A DNA stretch of 12,467 nucleotides from Methylobacter sp. (GCA_028714995.1 JAQTLI010000034.1:1-12467); one strand, 5' to 3'; shown: positions 1 to 8,004, counted from the first letter of the stretch. Notes: generated by a model from the sequence alone, not told the origin. A program made the numbers and translations.

Positions 1-2516
1 CAGGGTTATCTGCGAGAGTCCCTGATGATGTAATTAATGAAGACGAAAAAATGCAGTTACTTGCGCATGTGCGTAAGCGTCATGGTAAGGATGAAGGCGA
101 AGTTGAAAGTTTACCAAGAAGGGTGACTTTAAAGCGTAGAACAGTGAGTGAGCTTAAGCAGGCAAGTGCGCCCGGCAGTTCCACTAAAACGATTAGTGTT
201 GAAGTTCGTAAACAAAGAACCTATATAAAACGTCCTGAAGTGACTGCTGCTGACGAACAAAAAGATTTAGAGTTGGCCAAGCCCGCTGTGGGCGAGCAGG
301 CTATAAAACAAGCTGAAACTATTTCGCCTGTTGAAGTACAGGTGATAGCAAAAGAAGCTGAAATCGAATATAAAGAAGCCGCTGTAGTAGAGGAAGTTAA
401 ACCTGAAGTAGCTATCGTACCTGAAATTAAAGCAGAGTCTGAAGTCTTAATGGTTGAGGAAGAAAAGAACCTCGAGCCGGAACTGCCGAGCAAAACCAAA
501 GAATCGGAAGAGCTCAGAAAAAAACAGAAAGAAAAAGATCTGCGACTTGAAGAATCCATCAAAAGAAATGCTGAAAAAGTAAGGCAGCAGGCTGCAGCCA
601 AGCAGGAAACATTGCATAGGAAAAAACAGCAAGAAGGATCATTCCCTGGAGCAGGCGCTAAAGAAGCCAAAAGAGGCAAGAAAAAAGGCAAGAAAACTGA
701 GCGCGCCACTATAAAAGCTGAAGGAAAACATCAGTTTGAGATGCCAGTTGAGGCTATAGTAAAAGAGGTTGCCATACCGGAAACAATAATTGTTTCCGAT
801 CTCGCACAAAAAATGAGTGTTAAAGCCGCTTTGGTGATTAAACATTTGATGAAGCTCGGTATTATGGCGACCATCAATCAAAGCATTGACCAGGAAACAG
901 CGGCCATTCTCGTTGAAGAAATGGGTCACAAAGCCATTATGCAGAGCGAGGATGATCTTGAGCAAGAAATGCTGGCTGAGGCGCAAGAAGAAGATAATCG
1001 TGTCGAGCTACCGCGAGCGCCGATTGTTACCATCATGGGTCATGTCGATCATGGTAAAACCTCGCTGCTGGATTATATTCGTAAAACGCGTGTTGCTGCC
1101 GGTGAAGCGGGTGGTATTACCCAGCATATTGGTGCCTATCAGGTAAAAACCGATCACGGTTCGGTAACCTTTTTAGATACACCGGGTCACGCGGCATTTA
1201 CCGCCATGCGTGCCAGGGGCGCGGACGTTACTGACGTCGTGATTGTGGTGGTTGCTGCGGATGACGGTGTTATGCCGCAAACCAAAGAAGCTGTTGAACA
1301 TGCCAGGGCAGCAAATGTGCCGATCATCGTGGCGATGAATAAGATGGATAAGCCCGATGCCAATCCTGACAAAGTGATGCAGGAGCTGTCAACCCTGAAC
1401 GTTCTCGCCGAAGAGTGGGGCGGTGATGTGCAGTTTCTTAAGATTTCAGCTAAAACCGGTCAAGGCATCGATGAATTAATCGAGGCTTTAATTGTGCAGA
1501 CTGAAATCCTCGAATTGAAAGCACCCGTTGAAGGTCCGGCATCGGGCATTGTCATTGAATCAAGATTGGATAAAGGCCGTGGTGTCGTGGCAACAGTGCT
1601 GATTCAAAAAGGCACTCTGGAAAGCGGTCAAATGGTGCTGTGCGGCCATGAATATGGTCGAGTTCGAGCCATGTTTAACGAGAACGGCAAAGCCATTAAA
1701 GACGCAGGTCCTTGTGCGCCGGTTGAGATTCTAGGTCTTTCAGGTACACCGAATGCCGGTGATGAATTTCTGGTGGTGCAAAACGAACGTATTGCCAAAG
1801 ATTTAGCCAAACATCGTGAAGATCGCAAAAAACTGTCCCGTCATGCAGTGCAACAAGCCTCTAAACTGGATGAGGTATTTTCCAGAATGACTACCGGTGA
1901 AATTGCCAGTGTTAATTTGGTGCTTAAAACTGATGTTCAGGGTAGTCTGGAAGCGTTGCGCAGCTCCTTAGTCGGATTGTCGAATGACGAAGTCGAGGTT
2001 AAAGTCATTTTTGGCGGTGTCGGCGGCATCAATGAAGGTGACGCGAATTTGGCCTTGGCTTCCGGTGCGATTTTGATGGGCTTTAATGTTCGGGCTGATG
2101 CGACTGCACGGAAACTGATTGAAGAAAAAGGCATCGACCTACATTACTACAGCATCATTTATGAAGCGATTGATGAGGTTAAAAAAGCCATCAGCGGCAT
2201 GTTGGCGCCGGAAATCAAGGAACAGATTGTCGGTCTTGCCGAAGTGCGCGATGTATTCAGATCGCCAAAATTCGGCGCAGTTGCCGGTTGTATGGTCGTT
2301 GACGGTTATGTGAAGAGAAATCTGCCGATACGAGTCCTGCGCAATAACGTAGTGATTTATGAAGGGCAACTGGAATCTTTGCGTCGATTCAAGGATGATG
2401 TGGCCGAGGTCAAAATGGGCATGGAGTGCGGTATCGGGGTGAAAAATTACAACGATGTACAGCCCGGTGATCAAATCGAGGTTTTTGAGCGCATAGAAGT
2501 TAAACGGGAACTGTAA
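1..2516 (+). CDS. infB: Translation initiation factor IF-2 (5' end outside window)
   Basis: IF2 is the GTPase that brings fMet-tRNA to the 30S subunit and promotes 50S joining. The frame is open from the left edge (first whole codon at base 3) with no stop before ATG 51, and the residues before that ATG continue the small N-terminal IF2 domain, so 51 is internal and the true start lies outside. Seen in order: end of the first IF2_N domain; a basic patch (VEVRKQRTYIKR); a long Lys/Glu/Ala-rich linker to about base 740; a second IF2_N domain at about 745-950; then the G domain with G1 GHVDHGKT (1038-1061), GGITQHIGAY, DTPGH, NKMD (1338-1349) and SAKTGQG; then domains II, III and the C-terminal fMet-tRNA-binding part, ending in TAA. 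The 837 whole codons visible fit the family's usual length of about 850-900. rbfA follows after 5 bp. Identification is secure. Confidence 0.98.
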   Translation, partial: GLSARVPDDVINEDEKMQLLAHVRKRHGKDEGEVESLPRRVTLKRRTVSELKQASAPGSSTKTISVEVRKQRTYIKRPEVTAADEQKDLELAKPAVGEQAIKQAETISPVEVQVIAKEAEIEYKEAAVVEEVKPEVAIVPEIKAESEVLMVEEEKNLEPELPSKTKESEELRKKQKEKDLRLEESIKRNAEKVRQQAAAKQETLHRKKQQEGSFPGAGAKEAKRGKKKGKKTERATIKAEGKHQFEMPVEAIVKEVAIPETIIVSDLAQKMSVKAALVIKHLMKLGIMATINQSIDQETAAILVEEMGHKAIMQSEDDLEQEMLAEAQEEDNRVELPRAPIVTIMGHVDHGKTSLLDYIRKTRVAAGEAGGITQHIGAYQVKTDHGSVTFLDTPGHAAFTAMRARGADVTDVVIVVVAADDGVMPQTKEAVEHARAANVPIIVAMNKMDKPDANPDKVMQELSTLNVLAEEWGGDVQFLKISAKTGQGIDELIEALIVQTEILELKAPVEGPASGIVIESRLDKGRGVVATVLIQKGTLESGQMVLCGHEYGRVRAMFNENGKAIKDAGPCAPVEILGLSGTPNAGDEFLVVQNERIAKDLAKHREDRKKLSRHAVQQASKLDEVFSRMTTGEIASVNLVLKTDVQGSLEALRSSLVGLSNDEVEVKVIFGGVGGINEGDANLALASGAILMGFNVRADATARKLIEEKGIDLHYYSIIYEAIDEVKKAISGMLAPEIKEQIVGLAEVRDVFRSPKFGAVAGCMVVDGYVKRNLPIRVLRNNVVIYEGQLESLRRFKDDVAEVKMGMECGIGVKNYNDVQPGDQIEVFERIEVKREL

Positions 2517-2521
2517 ACCTT

Positions 2522-2884
2522 ATGGCAAGAGAATTTGGTCGCAATGCCCGCGTTTCATCACAAATGCAAAAAGAGCTGTCTTTGGTTTTACAGCGTGATA
2601 TTGATGATTCCAGGCTAGGCTTTATTACTATTAATGAAGTAGTAGTAACTAAAGACCTTGCTGTCGCAAAAATATACGTGACGGTACTGAATGTTGATGA
2701 GCAAGGCAAAAAAGCCAATGTTAAATTGCTTAACGAATTGGCACCTGTTATTCGGCATCAATTAGCAAAAAGGATGCGCCTGAGGCATATCTCAGAATTG
2801 CGTTTTTATTACGATGACTCATTTGATACCGGCATGCGGGTTTCAGAACTCTTAAGTGATTTGGATAGACGCGGCGAAGGTTAG
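2522..2884 (+). CDS. rbfA: 30S ribosome-binding factor A
   Basis: RbfA is a small KH-fold protein that binds the 30S subunit and helps mature the 5' end of 16S rRNA, also aiding cold adaptation. The 120 residues match the family throughout: the N-terminal REFGRNARVSSQMQKELS helix, the LGFITINEVVVTKDLAVAKI strands, a central VLNVDE segment, the helix with LAKRMRLRHISELRF, and the C-terminal DDSFDTGMRVSELL. Length is normal (E. coli about 133). The ATG lies 5 bp after the infB stop with no strong Shine-Dalgarno in between, so translational coupling to infB is likely (inference). It is followed 5 bp later by truB, the classical order. Confidence 0.97.
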   Translation: MAREFGRNARVSSQMQKELSLVLQRDIDDSRLGFITINEVVVTKDLAVAKIYVTVLNVDEQGKKANVKLLNELAPVIRHQLAKRMRLRHISELRFYYDDSFDTGMRVSELLSDLDRRGEG

Positions 2885-2889
2885 CACCC

Positions 2890-3798
2890 ATGAGCAAACG
2901 CAAGTCCGGGCGTAACGTTCATGGCATATTGCTTTTAGATAAGCGCCTGGGTGTATCTTCAAATAGAGCCTTGCAGGAAGTCAAGCGCTTGTTTAATGCC
3001 AACAAAGCGGGGCATACCGGCAGTCTGGATCCTTTGGCTACTGGTTTGTTGCCGCTTTGTTTTGGTGAGGCGACCAAGGTTTCCGCGGTGATGCTGGATG
3101 ATAACAAGCGTTATCAGGTCGTTGTTCAGCTCGGGGTTATGACGGATACTGGTGATGCCGAAGGCGCTGTGATAGAAACAAAGCCGGTGCCTGAGTTATC
3201 CGTTGGCGAGATACAGGCTTGCCTGAAGCAGTTTACCGGTGAAATCGATCAGGTTCCCCCCATGTATTCGCCTTTAAAACATAACGGTAAAAAGCTGTAT
3301 GAATTAGCAAGGGAAGGCAAAACGGTAGAGCGTAAAGCCCGGCATATCACCATATTCGAGCTGAAGTTGCTGGATTTTTCTAAAGATCTGTTGACGCTGG
3401 ATGTGTTTTGTTCAAAAGGAACTTATATCCGCTCTCTGGCGGAAGATATCGGACACATGCTGGGTTGCGGCGGAACGGTAAAGGTATTGCGCCGACTGGA
3501 GGCAGGTCAATTCAGTATTGAAAATGCCAGGACCATTGAACAATTGGCGGAAATGGACGAGCAAAGTTTGTTTCAAAGTCTGATTAATGTCGATAAGCCG
3601 CTGGAATCATTGCCCGAAGTGCAGTTGTCTGACAAACAGGCAGGCTGCATAAAGCAAGGGCAGTCGCTCAATCTTCTCATAACTCCAACGAGGCAAGGTA
3701 TGGTGCGAATGTACAATGCCGAGGTGTTTTTGGGCTTGGGTGAAATGCTATTGGATGGTAAACTAGCGCCCAAAAAGTTGTTCAATATGTTGGGGTGA
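2890..3798 (+). CDS. truB: tRNA pseudouridine(55) synthase
   Basis: TruB isomerises U55 of the tRNA T loop to pseudouridine and acts as a tRNA folding chaperone. The 302 residues carry the family signature GHTGSLDPLATG with the catalytic Asp at residue 47, the conserved Tyr75 in KRYQVVVQLG, the VPPMYSPLKHNGKKLYELAR segment, and KGTYIRSLAEDIG containing Tyr179 and Arg181. After about residue 245 comes a short PUA-like C-terminal domain (VQLSDKQAGCIKQGQ). The length matches E. coli TruB (314). It starts 5 bp after the rbfA stop; the AAGG near the end of rbfA may serve as ribosome binding site. The last gene before the rpsO leader. Confidence 0.97.
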   Translation: MSKRKSGRNVHGILLLDKRLGVSSNRALQEVKRLFNANKAGHTGSLDPLATGLLPLCFGEATKVSAVMLDDNKRYQVVVQLGVMTDTGDAEGAVIETKPVPELSVGEIQACLKQFTGEIDQVPPMYSPLKHNGKKLYELAREGKTVERKARHITIFELKLLDFSKDLLTLDVFCSKGTYIRSLAEDIGHMLGCGGTVKVLRRLEAGQFSIENARTIEQLAEMDEQSLFQSLINVDKPLESLPEVQLSDKQAGCIKQGQSLNLLITPTRQGMVRMYNAEVFLGLGEMLLDGKLAPKKLFNMLG

Positions 3799-3854
3799 AT
3801 TTATTCGCCCATTGTCTGTGAAAGAGCGAATTTGTCGTCCTTCAGCAGAAAGAA

Positions 3855-3891
3855 TACACCTGTTTCTACACCCTATCGTGGAAACAGTGTA
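3855..3891 (+). other. Hairpin in the truB-rpsO leader
   Basis: An imperfect inverted repeat in the truB-rpsO gap: TACA then a bulged C then CTGTTTCTAC on the left pairs with GTGGAAACAGTGTA on the right, 14 pairs including one T-G, around the 8-nt loop ACCCTATC. No T tract follows, so it is not an intrinsic terminator. In E. coli the rpsO leader folds into a structure bound by S15 for autoregulation; that this hairpin has such a role is inference from position only. It could equally be a processing site or part of a small RNA ending at the next hairpin. Confidence 0.55.
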
Positions 3892-3894
3892 CTT

Positions 3895-3926
3895 AAGGAG
3901 TCGCCATGATTGGCGGCTTTATTTTT
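3895..3926 (+). terminator. Terminator-like hairpin with Shine-Dalgarno upstream of rpsO
   Basis: GTCGCC (3900-3905) pairs with GGCGGC (3912-3917) around the loop ATGATT, with one T-G pair, followed directly by TTTATTTTT. This is a short stem with a T-rich tail, as in an intrinsic terminator, 27 bp before the rpsO ATG. It may stop part of the infB-rbfA-truB transcription or act as an attenuator. AAGGAG (3895-3900) precedes the stem and an ATG lies in the loop at 3906, giving a nine-codon reading frame that ends at 3935. Stem GC content is good but length is modest, so efficiency is uncertain. Confidence 0.6.
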
Positions 3927-3953
3927 AATTGTTAACCTAAATAGGGATTACAA

Positions 3954-4223
3954 ATGCCATTTACTGCAGAACAAAAAAAAGCGGTCGTAGAAGCCTATCG
4001 TCAGTCAGAAACCGATACCGGTTCACCTGAAGTACAGATTGCTCTATTGACAGCGCACATCACTCACTTAACGCCGCACTTTGCAGAACACAAAAAAGAC
4101 AATCATTCACGTCGTGGTCTGTTGCGTATGGTTAACCAACGTCGCAAGTTGCTGGATTATCTAAAAAAGAAAGATGGCAACCGGTACCGTTCATTGATCG
4201 AACGTCTTGGTTTACGTAAGTAA
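3954..4223 (+). CDS. rpsO: 30S ribosomal protein S15
   Basis: S15 is a primary 16S rRNA-binding protein that shapes the central domain of the 30S subunit and, in E. coli, represses its own mRNA. The 89 residues are exactly the family length. Conserved features are the TDTGSPEVQIALLTAHITHLT segment and HKKDNHSRRGLL with His42, Asp49 and Ser52, which correspond to the rRNA-contacting residues of E. coli S15. The C-terminal helix holds MVNQRRKLLDYLKKKD. AGGGA at 3943-3947 is a good ribosome binding site 6 bp before the ATG. It lies between a terminator-like hairpin and a strong terminator, so it probably has its own regulated transcript as well as read-through into pnp. Confidence 0.98.
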   Translation: MPFTAEQKKAVVEAYRQSETDTGSPEVQIALLTAHITHLTPHFAEHKKDNHSRRGLLRMVNQRRKLLDYLKKKDGNRYRSLIERLGLRK

Positions 4224-4230
4224 TAGCACA

Positions 4231-4266
4231 AAGAAACGGCACAAAGTTATGTGCCGTTTCTGTTTT
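4231..4266 (+). terminator. Rho-independent terminator after rpsO
   Basis: GAAACGGCAC (4233-4242) and GTGCCGTTTC (4251-4260) form a perfect 10-bp stem around the loop AAAGTTAT, extended by one A-T pair, followed by GTTTT. It lies 7 bp after the rpsO stop. In E. coli a comparable terminator separates rpsO from pnp and is partly read through; the same is likely here because no convincing separate pnp promoter is visible in the 56 bp that follow. Confidence 0.85.
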
Positions 4267-4322
4267 AACACTTCATGGATTGAACAAATTTTTAAACAAC
4301 TTCTACACAAAGGAACCTTATA

Positions 4323-6404
4323 GTGACTCCTATTAGGAAAGAATTTCAGTACGGCGATCGACTCGTTAAATTAGAAACTGGTGAAGTGGCTCGTCAAGCA
4401 GACGGTGCTGTTATGATCGATGTAGATGGTACATCGCTGTTGGTCACCGTCGTTGGTAAAAAAGAGGCGGCTGGAGGTGATTTTTTTCCATTGACTGTTA
4501 ATTATCAAGAAAAAGCTTACGCAGCCGGTAAAATTCCAGGCGGTTTTTTTAAGAGAGAAGGACGTCCTAGTGAACAAGAGACATTAACATCTCGTCTGAT
4601 TGATCGGCCTATTCGTCCTTTATTCCCTGAGGGCTATACCCACGAAGTTCAGATTATTGCGACAGTTATTTCACTGAATCCTGAAGTCGATCCTGAAATT
4701 CCCGCATTATTGGGTGCCTCTGCTGCTTTGGCAATTTCAGGTTTACCTTTTAATGGCCCAATCGGTGCTGCCACTGTTGGCTACAAAGACGGCAGCTATT
4801 TGTTAAATCCAACTGCGGCTACTTTAAAAGAGTCGCAGTTGGAATTGGTTGTTGCTGGTACTGCTCACGCTGTATTAATGGTTGAATCCGAGGCTGATAA
4901 TTTATCAGAAGAAGTGATGCTGGGTGCGGTTTTGTTCGGTCACGAGCAAATGCAGGTTGCCATCAACGCCATTAATGAATTTTCTCAAGCAGCTGGCGCT
5001 GGCATAGTTGAGTGGGTGGCACCTGAAACTAATGCTGAACTTAAAAAATTGGTAACAGATGAAGTTGAAGAAGGCATTAAAGCCGCTTATCAAATTGCTG
5101 AAAAACTGGTTAGACAAGAGCATTTAAAAACGCTGAGAAATTCGGTAGTTGAAAAGCTGGTGGCGAATGGCGAGTATGCAGAAAAAGACATACGCGGCAT
5201 TATCGAACATCTGGAATACCGTATTGTTCGCAATGCCATTCTCAACGAAAGCAAGCGTATTGATGGTCGAGCTTTAGACAAGATCAGACCGATTACCGTT
5301 AGAACTGGCGTACTTCCAAGAACCCATGGTTCCGCATTGTTTACCCGTGGCGAAACACAGGCTTTAGTGGTTGCAACATTGGGCACGCAACGCGATGCAC
5401 AAATCATTGATGCCTTGGCCGGTGAATATAAAGAACCGTTCATGCTGCATTACAATTTCCCTCCGTACAGCGTTGGTGAAACTGGTTTTGTGGGATCACC
5501 AAAACGTCGTGAGATTGGTCATGGTCGTTTGGCGAAACGTGGCGTTGCAGCTGTGTTGCCCAATATGGATGAATTCCCTTATACCATTCGGGTGGTTTCT
5601 GAAATCACTGAATCCAATGGTTCAAGCTCAATGGCTTCTGTCTGCGGCAGCAGCTTGGCATTAATGGATGCGGGTGTACCGATTAAATCACCGGTTGCGG
5701 GTATCGCAATGGGCTTGATTAAAGAAGGCGATAGCTTCGTGGTTTTGTCTGACATCATGGGTGATGAAGATCACTTGGGCGATATGGACTTCAAGGTCGC
5801 AGGATCAGTAGATGGCATTACCGCACTGCAAATGGACATCAAGATAGAGGGCATTACCGCGGAAATCATGAAGTCAGCTCTGGATCAAGCGAAACATGGC
5901 CGTTTGCATATTCTGGGTGAAATGAATAAGGCATTGTCTTCGACACGTGAAGAAATGTCTGATTTCGCGCCTCGTATTATTACCTTCAAAATCGATCCTA
6001 GCAAAATACGCGAAGTAATCGGTAAAGGCGGAGCAACAATTCGCAGCATTACTGAGCAAACCGGTGCCAGCGTTGATTTAACTGATGACGGTATCGTTAA
6101 AGTTGCTTCAGTTGATAAAGCGGCTGGTGAGGAAGCGCGTCGTCTTATCGAAGAAATTACCGCTGAAGTTGAAGTCGGTAAAGTCTATGAAGGTAAAGTG
6201 GTCAGATTAATGGACTTCGGCGCTTTCGTCACAATTCTTCCCGGTAAAGATGGTCTGGTTCATATTTCACAAATTACCGATGAGCATGTTGATAAAGTTA
6301 GCGACAAGCTGGCTGAAGGCGATGTGGTTAAGGTTAAAGTACTTGAAATTGACCGTCAGGGCAGAGTCAGATTGAGTATGAAAGAAGTAGAAGCAGTAGA
6401 ATAA
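4323..6404 (+). CDS. pnp: Polyribonucleotide nucleotidyltransferase (PNPase)
   Basis: PNPase degrades RNA 3' to 5' with phosphate and is part of the degradosome in many bacteria. The start is GTG at 4323, supported by AAAGGAA at 4309-4315 and by alignment of TPIRKEFQYGDRLVKLETG with the family N-terminus. Domains seen: first RNase PH-like domain (about 1-140), helical linker (about 150-235), second RNase PH-like domain (about 305-540) with GSPKRREIGHGRLAKRG, the SSSMASVCGSSLALMDAG stretch and the acidic active-site cluster GDEDHLGDMD (residues 480-489), then a KH domain with GKGG at 567-570 and an S1 domain from about 618 to the end. At 693 residues it lacks the long tail beyond S1 found in E. 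coli, so a degradosome-contact extension is absent. E. coli pnp is autoregulated through its leader; the short leader here shows no clear RNase III-type long stem. Confidence 0.98.
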   Translation: MTPIRKEFQYGDRLVKLETGEVARQADGAVMIDVDGTSLLVTVVGKKEAAGGDFFPLTVNYQEKAYAAGKIPGGFFKREGRPSEQETLTSRLIDRPIRPLFPEGYTHEVQIIATVISLNPEVDPEIPALLGASAALAISGLPFNGPIGAATVGYKDGSYLLNPTAATLKESQLELVVAGTAHAVLMVESEADNLSEEVMLGAVLFGHEQMQVAINAINEFSQAAGAGIVEWVAPETNAELKKLVTDEVEEGIKAAYQIAEKLVRQEHLKTLRNSVVEKLVANGEYAEKDIRGIIEHLEYRIVRNAILNESKRIDGRALDKIRPITVRTGVLPRTHGSALFTRGETQALVVATLGTQRDAQIIDALAGEYKEPFMLHYNFPPYSVGETGFVGSPKRREIGHGRLAKRGVAAVLPNMDEFPYTIRVVSEITESNGSSSMASVCGSSLALMDAGVPIKSPVAGIAMGLIKEGDSFVVLSDIMGDEDHLGDMDFKVAGSVDGITALQMDIKIEGITAEIMKSALDQAKHGRLHILGEMNKALSSTREEMSDFAPRIITFKIDPSKIREVIGKGGATIRSITEQTGASVDLTDDGIVKVASVDKAAGEEARRLIEEITAEVEVGKVYEGKVVRLMDFGAFVTILPGKDGLVHISQITDEHVDKVSDKLAEGDVVKVKVLEIDRQGRVRLSMKEVEAVE

Positions 6405-6416
6405 GCAATGATATCT

Positions 6417-6444
6417 AGCTGTTCTTCATAAGAGGGCAGCTTTT
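6417..6444 (+). terminator. Hairpin with T run after pnp
   Basis: AGCTGTTCT (6417-6425) pairs with AGGGCAGCT and neighbours (6433-6441), about 9 pairs including two G-T, followed by TTT at 6442-6444. It lies 12 bp after the pnp stop and reads as a weak intrinsic terminator ahead of the much stronger one at 6454-6490. Confidence 0.5.
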
Positions 6445-6453
6445 ATTGCATAT

Positions 6454-6490
6454 AAAAAAGGGATTGTGAGTAATCACAATCCCTTTTTTG
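6454..6490. terminator. Strong bidirectional terminator between pnp and ispG
   Basis: A perfect 16-bp inverted repeat: six A then GGGATTGTGA (6454-6469), loop GTAA, then TCACAATCCC and six T (6474-6489). A on one side and T on the other make it a U-tailed terminator in both directions. It sits between the convergent ends of pnp (plus) and ispG (minus) and should end both transcripts. The plus-strand loop GUAA is a GNRA tetraloop, which stabilises the RNA hairpin. Confidence 0.9.
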
Positions 6491-6515
6491 TTTTAAGCTA
6501 AATATTGATCCTCAT

Positions 6516-6545
6516 GCATATGGAGGCCTTGCGGCTTCCATATGC
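6516..6545. repeat. 13-bp inverted repeat in the ispG 3' untranslated region
   Basis: GCATATGGAGGCC (6516-6528) pairs with GGCTTCCATATGC (6533-6545) with a single G-T, around a 4-nt loop that reads GCAA (a GNRA tetraloop) on the minus strand. No T tract follows on either strand, so it is not a terminator on its own. Lying 17 bp beyond the ispG stop and before the shared terminator, it would form a stable 3' hairpin on the ispG mRNA, perhaps protecting it from exonucleases (inference). It might also be one copy of a dispersed palindromic repeat. Confidence 0.65.
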
Positions 6546-6562
6546 TGAGTTGATGCTAAAAG

Positions 6563-7780
6563 TTACGCCGCGTAATGCGTTTCAATATAGCGTTGCACGA
6601 TTTCCTGGAACTCTTCGGCGATTCTGTCGCCTTTAAGCGTTACTGTTTTTTCACCATCTTCATAAACAGGCGCCACCGGTGATTCACCCGTGCCGGGCAG
6701 GCTGATGCCGATATTGGCGTTTTTACTTTCACCCGGACCATTGACCACACAGCCCATGACCGCGACTTCCATGGTTTCAACACCCGGATATTGGGTGCGC
6801 CATACCGGCATTTGATCGCGTAAATAGGTTTGAATGTCCATCGCCAGTTTCTGGAAATAATCACTGGTAGTACGACCGCAACCGGGGCAGGAGATAACCA
6901 TTGGCGTGAATGAACGGAATCCCATGGTTTGCAGGATTTCCTGTCCAACAATCACTTCCTGAGTTCTGGATGAACCCGGTTCAGGAGTCAGGGAAATGCG
7001 GATGGTATCGCCTATACCCTGTTGCATTAACACAGACAAGGCGGCGGCTGAAGAGACTATGCCTTTGGAACCCATGCCAGCTTCGGTAAGACCCAGATGC
7101 AAAGCATAATCACAACGACTGGACAGATCCTGATAAATGGCAATCAGTTCCTGTACGTTACTGATCTTGCAGGAAAGAATGATTTTATTTTTGCTTAAGC
7201 CAATTTCCTCGGCTTTGGCGGCGCTTTCAAGCGCAGATAGCACTATCGCTTTACGGGTTACGGCGGCCAATGGCTCAGGAATTTTCAGGCTTCTGTTTTC
7301 ATCTAGCAAACGGGTCAGTACAGATTGATCGAGACTGCCGCCATTGACGCCGATGCGTACAGGCTTGTCGTACTGACAGGCAAATTCAATCATTTGCTGG
7401 AATTGTGGGTCACGGCTTTTACCGCGGCCTACGTTGCCCGGATTGATACGATACTTGCCCAAAGCCTGAGCGCAATCCGGATATTTTTCCAGCAATTTGT
7501 GACCGTTAAAATGGAAGTCGCCGACGATTGGGGTTGAGTTGCCTTTTTTGTCTAACTGATTGCGAATTTCGGAAACGGCTGCCGCCGCTTCTTCGGAATT
7601 GACTGTGATGCGGACAAGCTCGGAACCCGCGGTAGCCAGTTCGATGATTTGGTTAACGGTCGCCGTAATGTTGGCGGTATCCGTATTAGTCATTGATTGA
7701 ATGACGATAGGAGCGCCGCCTCCAACTTTAACATCGCCGACTAAAACTTGATGGGTAATTTTTCTAAGGCTGATAGACAT
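6563..7780 (-). CDS. ispG: 4-hydroxy-3-methylbut-2-enyl diphosphate synthase (long form)
   Basis: IspG (GcpE) is a [4Fe-4S] enzyme that reductively opens MEcPP to HMBPP in the MEP isoprenoid pathway, usually with flavodoxin or ferredoxin as electron donor. The N-terminal TIM barrel shows GGGAPIVIQSMTNTDT, RINPGNVG and RIGVNGGSLD; the C-terminal domain carries the cluster ligands Cys298 and Cys301 (SCPGCGR), Cys344 and Glu351 (MGCVVNGPGE). At 405 residues it is longer than E. coli IspG (372), with extra segments around DKKGNSTPIVGDFHFNGHKLL and PVWRTQYPGVETMEV as in the longer forms I associate with alpha- and betaproteobacteria. The ATG at 7780 is supported by alignment from residue 3 on; no strong Shine-Dalgarno is seen. 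It stands alone, convergent with pnp and divergent from hrpA. Confidence 0.97.
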   Translation of the reverse strand: MSISLRKITHQVLVGDVKVGGGAPIVIQSMTNTDTANITATVNQIIELATAGSELVRITVNSEEAAAAVSEIRNQLDKKGNSTPIVGDFHFNGHKLLEKYPDCAQALGKYRINPGNVGRGKSRDPQFQQMIEFACQYDKPVRIGVNGGSLDQSVLTRLLDENRSLKIPEPLAAVTRKAIVLSALESAAKAEEIGLSKNKIILSCKISNVQELIAIYQDLSSRCDYALHLGLTEAGMGSKGIVSSAAALSVLMQQGIGDTIRISLTPEPGSSRTQEVIVGQEILQTMGFRSFTPMVISCPGCGRTTSDYFQKLAMDIQTYLRDQMPVWRTQYPGVETMEVAVMGCVVNGPGESKNANIGISLPGTGESPVAPVYEDGEKTVTLKGDRIAEEFQEIVQRYIETHYAA

Positions 7781-7827
7781 ACGAATCTTTTGAAAAAGGT
7801 TACAGTTATTTGAAAGAATATTAACAA

Positions 7828-7833
7828 ATTATA
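7828..7833 (-). promoter_or_regulatory. Candidate -10 box for ispG
   Basis: On the minus strand this reads TATAAT, a perfect sigma-70 -10 box, placing transcription start about 40 nt before the ispG ATG. No recognisable -35 element lies 15-18 bp upstream, so the call rests on the -10 and the position only. Confidence 0.4.
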
Positions 7834-7983
7834 CGCCTATAGAATGTATTGAGTAGAATTTAGTGTGAAGATTAATTATTTTTTCCGATATACATTTGGA
7901 GATTGGCGGACTGTAAATACCTGATAATAATGCTGACAAGTCGAGTTAGGAGCCACGCTGGTTTTGGCCCCCATTTTGGGTGT

Positions 7984-8004
7984 AATTATTATGTTTTAAT
8001 AATT
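7984..8004. repeat. AT-rich inverted repeat between ispG and hrpA
   Basis: AATTATTA (7984-7991) and TAATAATT (7997-8004) are perfect inverted copies separated by TGTTT. The site is about 40 bp upstream of the hrpA -10 box and 150 bp upstream of the ispG one. It could be a regulator binding site, but such AT-rich palindromes also arise by chance. The rest of the 294-bp gap (7781-8074) shows only the two -10 boxes and no credible gene. Confidence 0.4.

Noticed and set aside
51..53. ATG at 51 as the start of infB
   Set aside because: The frame is open back to the left edge and the residues before it match the N-terminal IF2 domain, so the gene starts outside the window. An internal start as in the shorter IF2 forms of E. 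coli cannot be excluded, but this ATG has no Shine-Dalgarno.
221..709. 162-codon minus-strand frame inside infB
   Set aside because: It is the antisense of the Lys/Glu-rich infB linker and gives a low-complexity Ser/Phe-rich product, a typical shadow.
4267..4322. Separate promoter for pnp
   Set aside because: TTGAAC at 4280-4285 has no acceptable -10 at proper spacing, so read-through from rpsO explains pnp expression better.
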